A DNA stretch of 64,000 nucleotides, taken from the NCBI GenBank assembly GCA_016201045.1, contig JACQDM010000008.1, positions 682,001 to 746,000 of the forward strand. The letters are read 5' to 3'. The notes beneath the pieces are model-generated. The model searched no databases and was not told the DNA's origin. It was given only the letters and a program-made list of their open reading frames with translations. Shown here piece by piece: positions 1-12,232 of this stretch. Made by a program: the position numbers and the translations under genes. Numbering within the stretch: the stretch's first letter is position 1; every line of letters begins with the position of its first letter. The DNA is from Afipia sp. (lineage in GTDB: Bacteria; Pseudomonadota; Alphaproteobacteria; Rhizobiales; Xanthobacteraceae).

Positions 1-770
1 GCATGGATGGCGAAATCGCACGTTCATTTCAGCGTATCCTCGAGAAGCAGGGCATGACGTTTAGGCTGGGCGCGAAGGTCACCGGCGCCGATACGTCCGG
101 CAAGAAGCTGAAGGCGAGTGTCGAACCCGCCGCCGGCGGCAAGGCGGAAACGATCGAAGCCGATGTTGTGCTCGTCGCGATTGGCCGCGTGCCTTACACC
201 GAAGGTCTCGGGCTTAAGGAAGCGGGCGTCGCACTCGATCAGCGCGGTCGCGTTCAGACCGACGGACATTTCGCAACCAACGTCAAAGGCATCTATGCCA
301 TCGGCGACGTGATCGCGGGGCCGATGCTGGCCCACAAGGCGGAAGACGAGGGCATCGCGATTGCGGAAATTCTCGCGGGCCAGGCAGGTCACACCAACTA
401 CGATGTCATTCCCGGTGTCGTTTATACGTTCCCGGAAGTCGCGACGGTCGGAAAGACTGAAGAGGAATTGAAGCAGGCTGGCGTGGCATACAACGTCGGC
501 AAATTTCCCTTCACGGCCAACGGCCGGACCAAAGTGAATCAGACGACCGACGGTTTCGTGAAGATTCTCGCAGATGCGAAGACCGACCGCGTTCTCGGCG
601 CGCACATCATCGGGGCTGAAGCGGGCGAAATGATCCATGAAGCTGCGGTGCTTATGGAATTCGGAGGCTCGGCAGAAGATCTGGCGCGCACCTGCCATGC
701 CCACCCGACGAGGTCTGAGGCCGTGAAGGAAGCCGCGCTTGCCGTCGCCAAACGTGCTATCCATATGTGA
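1..770 (+). CDS. lpdA: Dihydrolipoyl dehydrogenase (E3), C-terminal part
   Basis: This is the E3 subunit of the 2-oxo acid dehydrogenase complexes, which reoxidises lipoyl groups and passes electrons through FAD to NAD+. Only the last 255 or so codons are in the window; the reading frame is already open at base 3 and the N-terminal redox disulfide lies outside. Visible are the end of the NAD domain ([12 protein letters not shown]), the FAD-contacting stretch ([20 protein letters not shown]) and the dimerisation domain. The latter ends in the catalytic His-Glu pair of the family ([14 protein letters not shown]). No hydrophobic or odd segments are seen. It is probably the last gene of a sucAB/pdh-lpd operon, because the next gene on the strand is an unrelated membrane protein. 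The assignment to lpdA rather than another flavin disulfide reductase rests on the HPTxSE motif and is secure. Confidence 0.95.
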   Translation, partial: MDGEIARSFQRILEKQGMTFRLGAKVTGADTSGKKLKASVEPAAGGKAETIEADVVLVAIGRVPYTEGLGLKEAGVALDQRGRVQTDGHFATNVKGIYAIGDVIAGPMLAHKAEDEGIAIAEILAGQAGHTNYDVIPGVVYTFPEVATVGKTEEELKQAGVAYNVGKFPFTANGRTKVNQTTDGFVKILADAKTDRVLGAHIIGAEAGEMIHEAAVLMEFGGSAEDLARTCHAHPTRSEAVKEAALAVAKRAIHM

Positions 771-804
771 CTGATCCGGCCCCGCGCCGGTCGTCGACGA
801 ACGA

Positions 805-1332
805 GTGTGCAGAATGCGCCGTCTGCTTCGTCCATTGTGGGTCGTGCTAGCGCTGATCTTTCTGATCGAAGCGTGGCTCTGGGACCGTCTTGAGCCTGTC
901 GTCGCCTGGGTCGTCGATCGCATTCCCGTTCAGGCGCTCAAGGACTGGCTGAGCGCACGCGTGCATCATCTGTCACCGGGCGCAACGCTGATTGTGTTCG
1001 TTGTTCCGGTGATCCCGCTGTTTCCTCTAAAAGTGATCGGGCTGTGGCTGCTCGCACACAAATATTTCGTCAGCGCTGTTCTGGTGATTGTATTCGCGAA
1101 GCTGCTCGGCGTCGGCATCACGGCATTCGTGTTCGACGTCACGCGCGACAAGCTCTTGCAGATGGGATGGTTCAACCGCCTCTATGAATGGGTACTGACG
1201 GCCCGCGAATGGTCGAAAGCGCAGATCGACCCCATCAAGGCGGCATTCGCGAAATTCCGCGAACAATTCCGAATGCGCTCTTCAACGCGGTTCGTTCAGC
1301 GCCTGCGAAAACGCGTTCATATGTTCCGCTGA
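805..1332 (+). CDS. Hypothetical multi-pass membrane protein
   Basis: A 175-residue protein of unknown function. It starts with a GTG; an ATG nine bases later is an equally possible start. One hydrophobic helix lies near residues 8-35 and two or three more between about residues 52 and 110 (runs such as LIVFVVPVIPLFPLKVIGLW). A basic, probably cytoplasmic tail rich in Arg and Lys follows. It begins 35 bases after lpdA on the same strand, so read-through from lpdA is possible. It converges on the DUF4337 gene with only 18 bases between stop codons. I recognise no catalytic motif. Homologues are expected in related Nitrobacteraceae, but this is not checked. Confidence 0.75.
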   Translation: MCRMRRLLRPLWVVLALIFLIEAWLWDRLEPVVAWVVDRIPVQALKDWLSARVHHLSPGATLIVFVVPVIPLFPLKVIGLWLLAHKYFVSAVLVIVFAKLLGVGITAFVFDVTRDKLLQMGWFNRLYEWVLTAREWSKAQIDPIKAAFAKFREQFRMRSSTRFVQRLRKRVHMFR

Positions 1333-1350
1333 TCTGGCTTTCGGCAGATG

Positions 1351-1941
1351 TTACATCAGATGCACGGCATGCGGCGCGAACAAGCCGATTGCCGTAAATG
1401 CCACGCCAGCGAGCGCCAAGATGCCGGCTACGCCCGCTAGTGCGATCATGCCTGTGATGATCGTCGCTGACGCCAGCACGATCGCGATCTGAAACGCGGC
1501 GGACGCGACTTCATAGTGATGGTATCGCGCCATCGCTAGATCGCGTTCTTCCTCGGCCTTCTTCGCGCGCGAAGCCAACTGCTCTGAGCCCTCGCCCGTT
1601 TCCGGTTCGGAGCGATAACGCGCCGCAGTCTTACCCCATGCTTCAATCTGCTTTGCGAGAGCGGCCTTGGCGGCATCGTCGCCAATCGTGCCGAGGCTGA
1701 GCTTGGCCTGATCCGACGTTGTCTCGACCACAGTCCGACGGATGCTTTTCGCTTGAAAGAACGCCCAGAGGTTCGAGGCCTCCACATTCTTGCTGATCGA
1801 TTCCGTCTGCGCGCCTTTTCCGAGCGTTTCGGACAGCGCCAAACACAGCGCAATGATCGCAATCAGCAGAGCGATCTTCTTGTTCTCGCCGGAGGCGTGC
1901 TCGGCATGTTCGGCGTGCTCCATACTCTCATGTGCGCTCAT
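1351..1941 (-). CDS. DUF4337 family membrane protein
   Basis: A 196-residue protein that matches the DUF4337 pattern. A His/Glu-rich start (HESMEHAEHAEHASGENKK) is followed by a membrane helix at about residues 26-42, a charged coiled-coil-like middle (about 60-140) and two C-terminal hydrophobic helices (about 145-190). The family is widespread in proteobacteria and has no established biochemical role. The His-rich N terminus could bind metal, but that is inference. The gene stands alone, convergent with its upstream neighbour and divergent from the small secreted protein at 2105. Confidence 0.8.
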   Translation of the reverse strand: MSAHESMEHAEHAEHASGENKKIALLIAIIALCLALSETLGKGAQTESISKNVEASNLWAFFQAKSIRRTVVETTSDQAKLSLGTIGDDAAKAALAKQIEAWGKTAARYRSEPETGEGSEQLASRAKKAEEERDLAMARYHHYEVASAAFQIAIVLASATIITGMIALAGVAGILALAGVAFTAIGLFAPHAVHLM

Positions 1942-2007
1942 CCTGGCCCCCTCCGATTGATGGAGCCACGATTGACTGAACTGTACAGGCTGCGCAAGCG
2001 CAAAAAT

Positions 2008-2032
2008 GGAACTTCTGTGCGCGGTCGGGGTT
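2008..2032 (+). promoter_or_regulatory. Weak SigEcfG-like promoter candidate
   Basis: The hexamer region reads GGAAC, then 16 bases, then GGTT. The consensus for the general stress sigma factor EcfG of alphaproteobacteria is GGAAC-N16/17-CGTT, so there is one mismatch. It lies about 73 bases upstream of the small secreted protein gene at 2105 and points towards it. A single near-match can occur by chance. Confidence 0.25.
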
Positions 2033-2104
2033 GAGGCTTTCGTAATTTGTTCACGCAGCGCGATTTCGCGCGTCAGTTATGCCGTTCATTTTTGGAGCTA
2101 GATC

Positions 2105-2455
2105 ATGCGCACGTTTTTCATATTTTTTACCCTCAGTGCAGTTGTCGCCGCGATTGCACTCTCCGCAGAAGCCGCACCCATGCAATCTTCCGGAATGGCG
2201 AATGGAGCGATCCCGGCAATCACATACGTCCAAGCGAAGAAGGATGAAACGCTGAAGCAGAAGGTGAAACGCGTCTGGCGCAACCTAACCGGCACGACCT
2301 ACGACGTCGGGTGCCCCGCGCTTGGTTTCGCATTCACACGAACGACCTGTACCGAAACAGGTAAGGACGCGCAGGCAAGTGCATCGCCAAGCATCCGCTC
2401 TGTGAAGTCGCGCAGCGGAAATAACACTCAGGCGCGCGGGTGCGCCGTCTTGTAA
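2105..2455 (+). CDS. Small secreted hypothetical protein
   Basis: A 116-residue protein with a clear Sec signal peptide (hydrophobic core FFIFFTLSAVVAAIALS, likely cleavage after AEA at about residues 21-23). The mature part is basic and contains the segment KQKVKRVWRNLTGTTYDVGCP and three cysteines. I do not recognise the family. Its last 28 bases overlap the 3' end of xerC on the other strand, an unusual tail-to-tail overlap that may mean the true protein is shorter. A weak EcfG-type promoter lies upstream. Coding status is supported by the signal peptide, not by homology. Confidence 0.6.
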   Translation: MRTFFIFFTLSAVVAAIALSAEAAPMQSSGMANGAIPAITYVQAKKDETLKQKVKRVWRNLTGTTYDVGCPALGFAFTRTTCTETGKDAQASASPSIRSVKSRSGNNTQARGCAVL

Positions 2456-3411
2456 ACGTCGAGCAGGCGATCGGCATCGACGCCGGTATAGATTTGCGTG
2501 GTCGATAGAGACGCGTGCCCCAGCAATTCCTGGATGGCGCGAAGATCACCGCCGCGCGTGAGGAGATGCGTTGCGAAGGAATGGCGTAGCGCATGAGGCG
2601 TCGCGCTGTCCGGCAAGCCGAGCGCGCCGCGCAAACGTTCCATCGTGAGCTGAATGATTCTCGGGCTGAGCGGACCTCCGCGCGCACCGACGAATATTGG
2701 CCCGTCCAATGATAGTTCGTGCGGGCATATCCGCACATAATCTTCGATTAGCGCCAGAACATTCTGCAGCACCGGCACCATGCGTGTCTTGTTACCCTTG
2801 CCGATTACAGTCAGGACATCGCCGTTGCCAGGCAACGGCACGTCGGCCCGCTTTAGACTGAGCGCTTCCGAAATTCGCAGACCTGAACCGTACAACAATG
2901 CCATCACTGCGGCATCGCGTGCCCATATCCAAGGCTCACGCGTATCGCCCGTGCGTGTATCGGCATCAGCCATTTGCCGTGCGGCGGCGACCTGAACCGG
3001 CTTCGGCAAGCTCTTTCCGATTTTCGGTGCGCGAATGGCCGACAGCGCGCCAACTTTTCCCTTATCTTCACGCTCCAGAAATCGTCCGAACGAACGCAAT
3101 CCCGCCAATGCGCGCATCAACGAGCGTCCGCCAATATTGTCGCTGCGGCGCGCTGCCATGAACGCGCGAACATCGCTGGCTTCGATAGCCGCAAACTTTT
3201 TCAGGGAAACGCCGCCAGCCCAATGATCGCCGAGAAAGGTCACGCATTGGCGCAGGTCTCGTTCGTAGGCTTCGAGCGTTTTCGGCGACAGGCGGCGCTC
3301 GCTGCGCAAATGCGTAAGCCAGCACAAGATTTCGGCCTGCAAATCCGCCGTGGCACAGGTTAAGCGCGGATCGTCCGGAGATTCGCTTATCGCGGCCGTT
3401 TTAGCCATCAT
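2428..3411 (-). CDS. xerC: Tyrosine recombinase XerC
   Basis: Site-specific recombinase that, with XerD, resolves chromosome dimers at dif during division. Length is about 327 residues from the chosen Met; an in-frame ATG 48 bases further upstream is possible but adds residues unlike the family. The N-terminal SAM-like core-binding domain comes first (LTHLRSERRLSPKTLEAYERD). The catalytic domain shows the expected residues: Arg in GSGLRISEAL, Lys in VIGKGNKTR, His-x-x-Arg in HALRHSFATHLL, His in LLGHASLSTTQ and the nucleophilic Tyr in QIYT. It is divergent from priA, an arrangement common in rhizobial chromosomes. No mobile-element context is visible, so this is the housekeeping enzyme and not a phage integrase. 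Confidence 0.93.
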   Translation of the reverse strand: MMAKTAAISESPDDPRLTCATADLQAEILCWLTHLRSERRLSPKTLEAYERDLRQCVTFLGDHWAGGVSLKKFAAIEASDVRAFMAARRSDNIGGRSLMRALAGLRSFGRFLEREDKGKVGALSAIRAPKIGKSLPKPVQVAAARQMADADTRTGDTREPWIWARDAAVMALLYGSGLRISEALSLKRADVPLPGNGDVLTVIGKGNKTRMVPVLQNVLALIEDYVRICPHELSLDGPIFVGARGGPLSPRIIQLTMERLRGALGLPDSATPHALRHSFATHLLTRGGDLRAIQELLGHASLSTTQIYTGVDADRLLDVYKTAHPRA

Positions 3412-3482
3412 ATGCCCCGTTGACAGGAATCGGTTTATCGCACCCTTTTCCTTATTCACCTCTTAATTCGGACCCCGTCGGC

Positions 3483-5657
3483 ATGGCCAGACGCGTCGTC
3501 GATGTTCTTGTGCCGGTGGCGCTGAACCAGACTTATTCCTATCGCGTGCCGGACGACGCCGATCTCAAGCCGGGCGATGTCGTTTGCGTGCCGCTCGGTC
3601 CGCGCGAAGTCACAGCTGTTGTTTGGGCAGAGAACGACAAGCCGGACCCAAGGCTTCACAATCGGCTGAAGGACGTAAGCGAAAAGCTCGATGTGCCGCC
3701 GTTGAAGGCGGAACTGCGCAGCTTCGTTGATTGGGTCGCCAACTACACATTGTCCGCACGCGGTATGGTGCTGCGGATGGCACTTCGGATGGGCGAACAT
3801 CTCGGCCCCGAGCGTGTCCGCATGGGGGTTCGTCTGATCGGCGATCAGCCGCAACGCATGACGCCGGCGCGCCGTCGATTGATCGATGCATTGTCAGACG
3901 GGCTGCTGCACGGAAAATCGGATGTCGCTAAGGAAGCCGGAATCAGCGCAAGCGTGATCGACGGTCTCGTGGACGAAGGCACGCTTTCGACCGAGCCGAT
4001 GCCGCGAGAGATCGCTGCACCGGCGCCTGATCCGTCATTTGCCGCGCCGGATCTTTCTGCGGATCAAAAGATCGCCGCCGATGCGATGACAACGACCGCT
4101 GCGAAAGGTGAATTTCATGTGGCGCTGCTTGATGGCGTGACGGGCTCTGGCAAAACAGAAGTCTATTTCGAAGCTGTCGCTGAGATCGTGCGTCGCGGCA
4201 AACAGGTTCTGATCCTGATGCCTGAGATTGCGCTGACCGGACAGTTTCTCGATCGTTTCGCCGCGCGCTTCGGCGTCAAACCGATCGAATGGCATTCCGA
4301 ACTGACACCGCGAACGCGCGCGAGGAACTGGACGGCGGTCTCGGAAGGCATCGCGCAAGTCGTCGTCGGCGCGCGCTCGGCGCTATTTTTGCCTTATTCG
4401 AATCTTGGTCTCATCGTCGTCGATGAAGAACACGATCAAGCCTACAAACAGGAAGACGGCGCGCATTATCATGCGCGCGACATGGCCGTGGTTCGCGGAA
4501 GCATTGCAAGAATTCCGGTGGTTCTGTGTTCGGCAACGCCGTCGGTCGAGAGCGAAGTCAACGCACGCAAAGGCCGTTACCAGCGAGTCGTATTGCCGTC
4601 GCGGTTCGGCGGACAGCACATGCCGCAGATCGAGGCGATCGATCTGCGGCACGAGGGCCCGCCGAAGGGCAAGTTCATCTCGCCGCGTCTTGCCGACGAA
4701 ATTCGCACTGCCGTCGAGCGCAAGGAACAGGCGCTGCTGTTTCTCAACCGCCGTGGCTACGCGCCGCTGACGCTGTGCCGGGCTTGCGGGCATCGATTTT
4801 CCTGCACGATTTGCGACGCGTGGCTGGTGGATCATCGCTTTCGCAAGCGTCTCGTCTGTAATCATTGCAGCTTCTCGATGCCGCGCCCTCATGCATGTCC
4901 GCAATGCGCGGCAGAAGATTCTCTGGTTGCAATCGGCCCCGGCGTCGAACGCTTGCAAGAGGAAGCGGCGGCTTTGTTTCCAAATGCGCGAACGATGGTG
5001 CTGTCGAGCGATCTCATCGCATCCATCGAGGCGATGCGTTCGGAACTGAATGAAATCGCTGAAGGCCGAGTCGACATCATCATCGGAACTCAACTGGTGG
5101 CGAAAGGTCACAATTTTCCGCGTCTCAATCTCGTCGGCGTAGTCGATGCTGATCTCGGTCTCGGCAATGGCGATCCGCGTGCAGCGGAACGCACGTTTCA
5201 ATTGCTCAATCAGGTCATCGGTCGCGCCGGACGCGAGAAAGGCTTTGGCGTCGGCTATCTGCAGACACATCAGCCCGAACACCCGGTGATGAAGGCATTG
5301 GTTGCGGCAGACCGCGAAGCCTTTTACGCCAGCGAGATTGAAGCACGCGAGCGCGCGATGTATCCGCCGTTCGGGCGGCTAGCGAGTCTTGTTATTTCGG
5401 CGGGTGATCGGCCGAGTGCTGAAGGGTTCGCGCGCAAGCTTGCGTCTGCCGCGCCATTCGATGAGCGCGTGCAGGTTTTGGGTCCCGCCGAAGCACCGCT
5501 GGCTGTGATCAAGGGTCGTTACCGTTTCAGAATTCTTGTGAAGTCTGCGCGCAATTTCGATCTGTCGGAGTATCTGCGCGACTGGATTGCCGCTGGACCG
5601 AAGACGAAGGGCAATATCAGGCTTGAGATCGACGTTGATCCGCAAAGCTTTTTGTAG
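3483..5657 (+). CDS. priA: Primosomal helicase PriA
   Basis: Replication-restart helicase that recognises stalled forks and loads DnaB. I chose the ATG at 3483 (MARRVVDVLVPVALNQTYSY), giving 724 residues, because this is where the conserved N-terminal 3'-DNA-binding domain begins; upstream in-frame codons look non-coding. Visible are Walker A (DGVTGSGKTEVYF), the DEAH-type box (IVVDEEHD), and the zinc-binding insertion with cysteine pairs (CRACGHRFSCTICD, CNHCSF, CPQC). Helicase motifs V and VI follow (IIGTQLVAKGHNFP, QVIGRAGR). All parts expected of an active helicase are present. Divergent from xerC and followed by the RlpA-like gene on the other strand. Confidence 0.95.
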   Translation: MARRVVDVLVPVALNQTYSYRVPDDADLKPGDVVCVPLGPREVTAVVWAENDKPDPRLHNRLKDVSEKLDVPPLKAELRSFVDWVANYTLSARGMVLRMALRMGEHLGPERVRMGVRLIGDQPQRMTPARRRLIDALSDGLLHGKSDVAKEAGISASVIDGLVDEGTLSTEPMPREIAAPAPDPSFAAPDLSADQKIAADAMTTTAAKGEFHVALLDGVTGSGKTEVYFEAVAEIVRRGKQVLILMPEIALTGQFLDRFAARFGVKPIEWHSELTPRTRARNWTAVSEGIAQVVVGARSALFLPYSNLGLIVVDEEHDQAYKQEDGAHYHARDMAVVRGSIARIPVVLCSATPSVESEVNARKGRYQRVVLPSRFGGQHMPQIEAIDLRHEGPPKGKFISPRLADEIRTAVERKEQALLFLNRRGYAPLTLCRACGHRFSCTICDAWLVDHRFRKRLVCNHCSFSMPRPHACPQCAAEDSLVAIGPGVERLQEEAAALFPNARTMVLSSDLIASIEAMRSELNEIAEGRVDIIIGTQLVAKGHNFPRLNLVGVVDADLGLGNGDPRAAERTFQLLNQVIGRAGREKGFGVGYLQTHQPEHPVMKALVAADREAFYASEIEARERAMYPPFGRLASLVISAGDRPSAEGFARKLASAAPFDERVQVLGPAEAPLAVIKGRYRFRILVKSARNFDLSEYLRDWIAAGPKTKGNIRLEIDVDPQSFL

Positions 5658-5668
5658 TCCACGAAAGC

Positions 5669-5696
5669 AAAAAGGCCGGTGCGCGTGGCATCGGCC
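5669..5696 (-). terminator. Probable terminator of the RlpA-like gene
   Basis: Read on the minus strand, a GGCCG/CGGCC stem at 5674-5696 with a 13-base loop is followed by five T residues. It lies 27 bases past the stop of the RlpA-like gene and directly after priA, so it may work in both directions. Confidence 0.45.
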
Positions 5697-5723
5697 CCTT
5701 GGATTTTCTATTAGACGCGTTGC

Positions 5724-6194
5724 TTACTGAACTTCGGCGACGATACGTCCGAGTCCCTTGTCTTCGGTGATGCCGATTGCGCTTGCGGCGCCTTTCGACA
5801 GATCGAGAACGCGGCCTTCGACGAACGGCCCGCGATCGTTCACCGTCACCACGACGCTTTTCCCGGCATGCGTTACTTTCAGGCGCGTTCCGAACGGCAA
5901 AGTCCGGTGAGCCGCGGTCATCGCATCCTCATCGAATTTCTGGCCGGACGCTGTTTCGCCGCCGGGCTCGTCATTCTTTCCGTAGAACGAGGCGACTCCC
6001 GAAAAGCTCTGGCTGGAATCGGCCGAAGCCTTAGCTTCTCGCGCGTCCTTTGCAGGGTTGGCATCAGCATTTTTACGAGCGAATGCAATGCCATAGGAGC
6101 CGGCAAGGGCGATGGAAGTGCCGATTGCGAGAATTGCCAGGCCGTTGCGAAATGGCGCACGGAGCCCTCTCCCGCGAATGAGGGTGGTGTTCAT
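5724..6194 (-). CDS. RlpA-like double-psi beta-barrel protein
   Basis: A 156-residue exported protein with an N-terminal hydrophobic segment (about residues 19-39). A linker rich in Ala, Lys and Asp comes next, then a septal-ring RlpA-type double-psi beta-barrel. Motifs include [46 protein letters not shown] and [11 protein letters not shown]. RlpA proteins act as peptidoglycan lytic transglycosylases or bind denuded glycan at the septum. The catalytic Asp region (DRGPF) is present; the SPOR domain of classical RlpA is absent, so this is the short form. No lipobox cysteine is seen, so it is probably soluble or membrane-anchored and not a lipoprotein. Confidence 0.85.
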   Translation of the reverse strand: MNTTLIRGRGLRAPFRNGLAILAIGTSIALAGSYGIAFARKNADANPAKDAREAKASADSSQSFSGVASFYGKNDEPGGETASGQKFDEDAMTAAHRTLPFGTRLKVTHAGKSVVVTVNDRGPFVEGRVLDLSKGAASAIGITEDKGLGRIVAEVQ

Positions 6195-6915
6195 CGAGTG
6201 AGTCCCTTTATCGTATATCCAAGCGATTGCTGGCTAATTCCGAGCCAGCCTTATGAGCCGCGGTGGATCGTCCAATAATGGGGCTTAAGCGCGGCCAGAT
6301 GAATCGCTTCGGGCGGCCGCATATATGGTCCAATAGCGATAGATAAACTTACGTTTCAGAAAGTTACACGTAATAAAACTATACTTTTATAGATTATACT
6401 TAGTTATACTGTATAAATCGTGAGACTATTGCCTGCCCAAGTAGTCTCATTGTTGCCGTATTGATTGCTGCTATGCAGTAAGGTAATTGCTGCATGTGCG
6501 AAATGGGCAGCTCCGTTGACCCTAGCGAACACGTCCGGCGAAATTTTTTGGCTCAACGGCCGCGCAGCGCACGCAATGGCCAAACGGTGACGGACTTGGA
6601 ATCGAAGGGCGAGAATGCGGCGAGCGGGACCGGGTAGCACTCGCTGGCGCGATCCGATTTCAGAGCGTTTCGAGGCTCGAAAAATCCGCGACAAAGCGCC
6701 ATTCCGGAACGTATTTTCGCGCGTTCCATCATGTTGCACCTGCACTCGCGCTATGTTAGCAAACCCGCGATTTCAGGCCGCCGGGCTTCTTGCTCCGGCC
6801 GAAAATCGAAGTCCCGCTTGAATTCCAAGGACTTGGATCGCTTGGTGCCGTCGTGGGCGCCTCATGAATGCGATGGTCTTTTCCTTGAGCGTTCTGCAGC
6901 TAGAAGAGTGGTTTC
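6195..6915. other. Long non-coding leader upstream of the atp operon
   Basis: About 720 bases without a convincing gene. The first part should hold the RlpA promoter on the minus strand. Bases about 6370-6420 form an AT-rich island with three copies of TATACT (6380, 6395, 6405) in an otherwise GC-rich region. An inverted repeat is at 6706-6727. The short open frames here lack recognisable features and codon preference. The atp promoter must lie in this stretch, but I could not identify a clear -35/-10 pair. Confidence 0.6.
6706..6727. repeat. Inverted repeat upstream of atpH
   Basis: GGAACG at 6706-6711 is mirrored by CGTTCC at 6722-6727 with a 10-base AT-rich spacer, about 190 bases before atpH. 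The two-turn spacing would suit a dimeric regulator. No factor can be named, and chance is not excluded for six-base arms. Confidence 0.35.
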
Positions 6916-9008
<2,093 letters not shown>

Positions 9009-9030
9009 ACTCGTCGTTCGGAGATAGACG

Positions 9031-9909
9031 GTGGCAAGTCTCAAGGACATGCGTGTCCGCATCGCCTCCACAAAGGCGACGCAGAAGATCACGAAGGCCA
9101 TGCAGATGGTCGCAGCCTCCAAGCTGCGCCGCGCGCAGCAGGCGGCTGAAGCCGCGCGTCCCTATGCCGAGCGCATGGATGCCGTGATTTCCAACATTGC
9201 GACCGCCGCCGCAGGCTCGGGCTCCGCGCCGAAGCTGCTGTCGGGCTCCGGCAACGACAAGATCCATCTGCTTCTGGTCTGCACAGGCGAACGCGGCCTC
9301 TGCGGCGCGTTTAACTCCTCGATCGCGCGCCTTGCGCGCGAGAAGGCCCTGTCGCTGATGAACCAGGGCAAAGAGGTCAAGATTTTCTGCGTCGGCCGCA
9401 AGGGCTACGAATCGCTCCGCCGCCAGTTCGAGCGGCAGATCGTCGGCCACGTCGATCTGCGCGCCGTGAAGGTTCTCAGCTTCAAGGACGCCGAAGGCAT
9501 TGCGAAGAAGATCATCGCGATGTTCGACGCCAATGAGTTCGACGTCTGCACGCTGTTCTACTCACGCTTCAAGTCGGTGATCGCGCAGGTGCCGACCGCC
9601 CAGCAGATCATTCCGCTGGTCGTCGAAGCCAAGGACGCGAAGGCGGAAGCCGCGCCTGCTTACGAATACGAGCCGGAAGAAGACGAAATCCTCACTTCGC
9701 TGCTGCCGCGCAATCTCGCGGTGCAGATTTTCCGCGCGCTTCTCGAAAACAACGCGTCGTTCTACGGCGCGCAGATGAGCGCGATGGACAACGCAACGCG
9801 CAACGCGGGCGAAATGATCCGCAAGCAGACCATCACCTACAACCGCACGCGGCAGGCGATGATTACGAAAGAACTCATCGAAATCATTTCGGGAGCGGAG
9901 GCGGTCTGA
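9031..9909 (+). CDS. atpG: ATP synthase F1 subunit gamma
   Basis: Central rotor shaft of F1. It has 292 residues with a GTG start at 9031 preceded by GGAG. The N-terminal coiled-coil helix ([20 protein letters not shown]) and the C-terminal signature helix ([17 protein letters not shown]) are intact. The central Rossmann-like domain contains [17 protein letters not shown] short acidic insertion (YEYEPEEDE, about residues 211-219) resembles that of other alphaproteobacterial gamma subunits. The stop overlaps the start of the Ohr-like gene by one base, so the inserted gene is coupled to atpG. Confidence 0.96.
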   Translation: MASLKDMRVRIASTKATQKITKAMQMVAASKLRRAQQAAEAARPYAERMDAVISNIATAAAGSGSAPKLLSGSGNDKIHLLLVCTGERGLCGAFNSSIARLAREKALSLMNQGKEVKIFCVGRKGYESLRRQFERQIVGHVDLRAVKVLSFKDAEGIAKKIIAMFDANEFDVCTLFYSRFKSVIAQVPTAQQIIPLVVEAKDAKAEAAPAYEYEPEEDEILTSLLPRNLAVQIFRALLENNASFYGAQMSAMDNATRNAGEMIRKQTITYNRTRQAMITKELIEIISGAEAV

Positions 9910-10313
9910 TGGCTTATTCTGTTTCAGCGACGACCAAGGGCGGACGCAACGGCCGCGCGATCCTCGACAATGGCGGGCTTGGGCTCGCGATGGGCCTGCA
10001 GAAGGAATTCGGCGGCACCGGCGAAGGCCACAACCCCGAGCAGTTGTTCGCGCTCGGCTGGTCGGCCTGCTTCTGCTCGGCCGTCCTTCTTCTTTCCAAA
10101 AAGCACGGCCTCGACGGACAGGACGCCCGCGTCACCGTCAACCTCAACATGGACAAGGACGACGTTTCATTCGGCTTCAAGGCCGACATCAAGCTGGTCC
10201 TGCCGGGCGCCGACAAAGCCAAACTGCAGGCGCTGATCGAAGACGCCCACAAGATTTGCCCGTATTCGCGCGCGACGCGCAACAACGTGCCCGTCACGTT
10301 GACCGTCGGCTAA
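9909..10313 (+). CDS. Organic hydroperoxide resistance (Ohr/OsmC) protein
   Basis: A 134-residue thiol-dependent peroxidase of the Ohr/OsmC superfamily, which reduces organic hydroperoxides in the cytoplasm. The two catalytic cysteines fit the family: the first in the helix GWSACFCSAVLLLS and the second in HKICPYSRATRNNVPV. The early GGRNGRAILDNGGLGL motif and an EFGGTGEGHNPEQLFA segment are also typical. Its place is odd: it sits inside the atp operon between atpG and atpD. It overlaps the atpG stop by one base and ends 21 bases before atpD, so it must be co-transcribed with the F1 genes. Ohr is favoured over general OsmC by length and the CPYS motif. Confidence 0.93.
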   Translation: MAYSVSATTKGGRNGRAILDNGGLGLAMGLQKEFGGTGEGHNPEQLFALGWSACFCSAVLLLSKKHGLDGQDARVTVNLNMDKDDVSFGFKADIKLVLPGADKAKLQALIEDAHKICPYSRATRNNVPVTLTVG

Positions 10314-11765
<1,452 letters not shown>

Positions 11766-11770
11766 GCAAA

Positions 11771-12178
11771 ATGGCGACGTTCCATTTCGATCTCGTCTCG
11801 CCTGAGAAGCTCGCCTATTCGGGCGAAGTCGATCAGGTCGACATTCCGGGCGTCGAAGGCGACTTCGGCGTGCTCGCCGGACATGCGCCGGTCGTCGCGA
11901 CCATTCGTCCTGGCATCCTGACGATCACCGCGAACGGCAAGCACGAGAAGATCATTGTGCTCGGCGGCCTCGCCGAAGTGTCGGACAAGGGCCTGACCGT
12001 TCTCGCGGATGTTGCGACCTCGATGGCCGAACTCGACAGGGCTGCGTTCGCCGACAAGATTTCGGAAATGGAAGAAGGTCTGAAGGAACACGAAGGCGAC
12101 GAACTCGATCAGGCGATCACGCGCCTCGACCAGTTCAAGCAGATCCAGCATCAGATGAATGCGACGGCGATGCACTAA
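11771..12178 (+). CDS. atpC: ATP synthase F1 subunit epsilon
   Basis: Inhibitory and coupling subunit at the foot of the rotor. It has 135 residues. The N-terminal beta-sandwich contains [16 protein letters not shown], the family hallmark, followed by [22 protein letters not shown]. The C-terminal helical hairpin is complete but lacks the long basic helix of E. coli. It starts five bases after atpD and closes the operon, with a strong terminator 24 bases downstream. Confidence 0.95.
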   Translation: MATFHFDLVSPEKLAYSGEVDQVDIPGVEGDFGVLAGHAPVVATIRPGILTITANGKHEKIIVLGGLAEVSDKGLTVLADVATSMAELDRAAFADKISEMEEGLKEHEGDELDQAITRLDQFKQIQHQMNATAMH

Positions 12179-12201
12179 GCATCGTGTCTCGAAATTCAAA
12201 G

Positions 12202-12226
12202 AGCCCTGCATTTGCAGGGCTTTTTT
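12202..12226 (+). terminator. Rho-independent terminator of the atp operon
   Basis: An eight-base perfect stem, AGCCCTGC paired with GCAGGGCT, closes a four-base loop and is followed by six T residues. It lies directly after atpC and just before the convergent rppH gene. Confidence 0.92.
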
Positions 12227-12232
12227 GTTGCC

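Noticed and set aside
2428-3411. Reading the tyrosine recombinase as a phage integrase
   Set aside because: Size, motif set, position next to priA and lack of mobile-element neighbours fit XerC.
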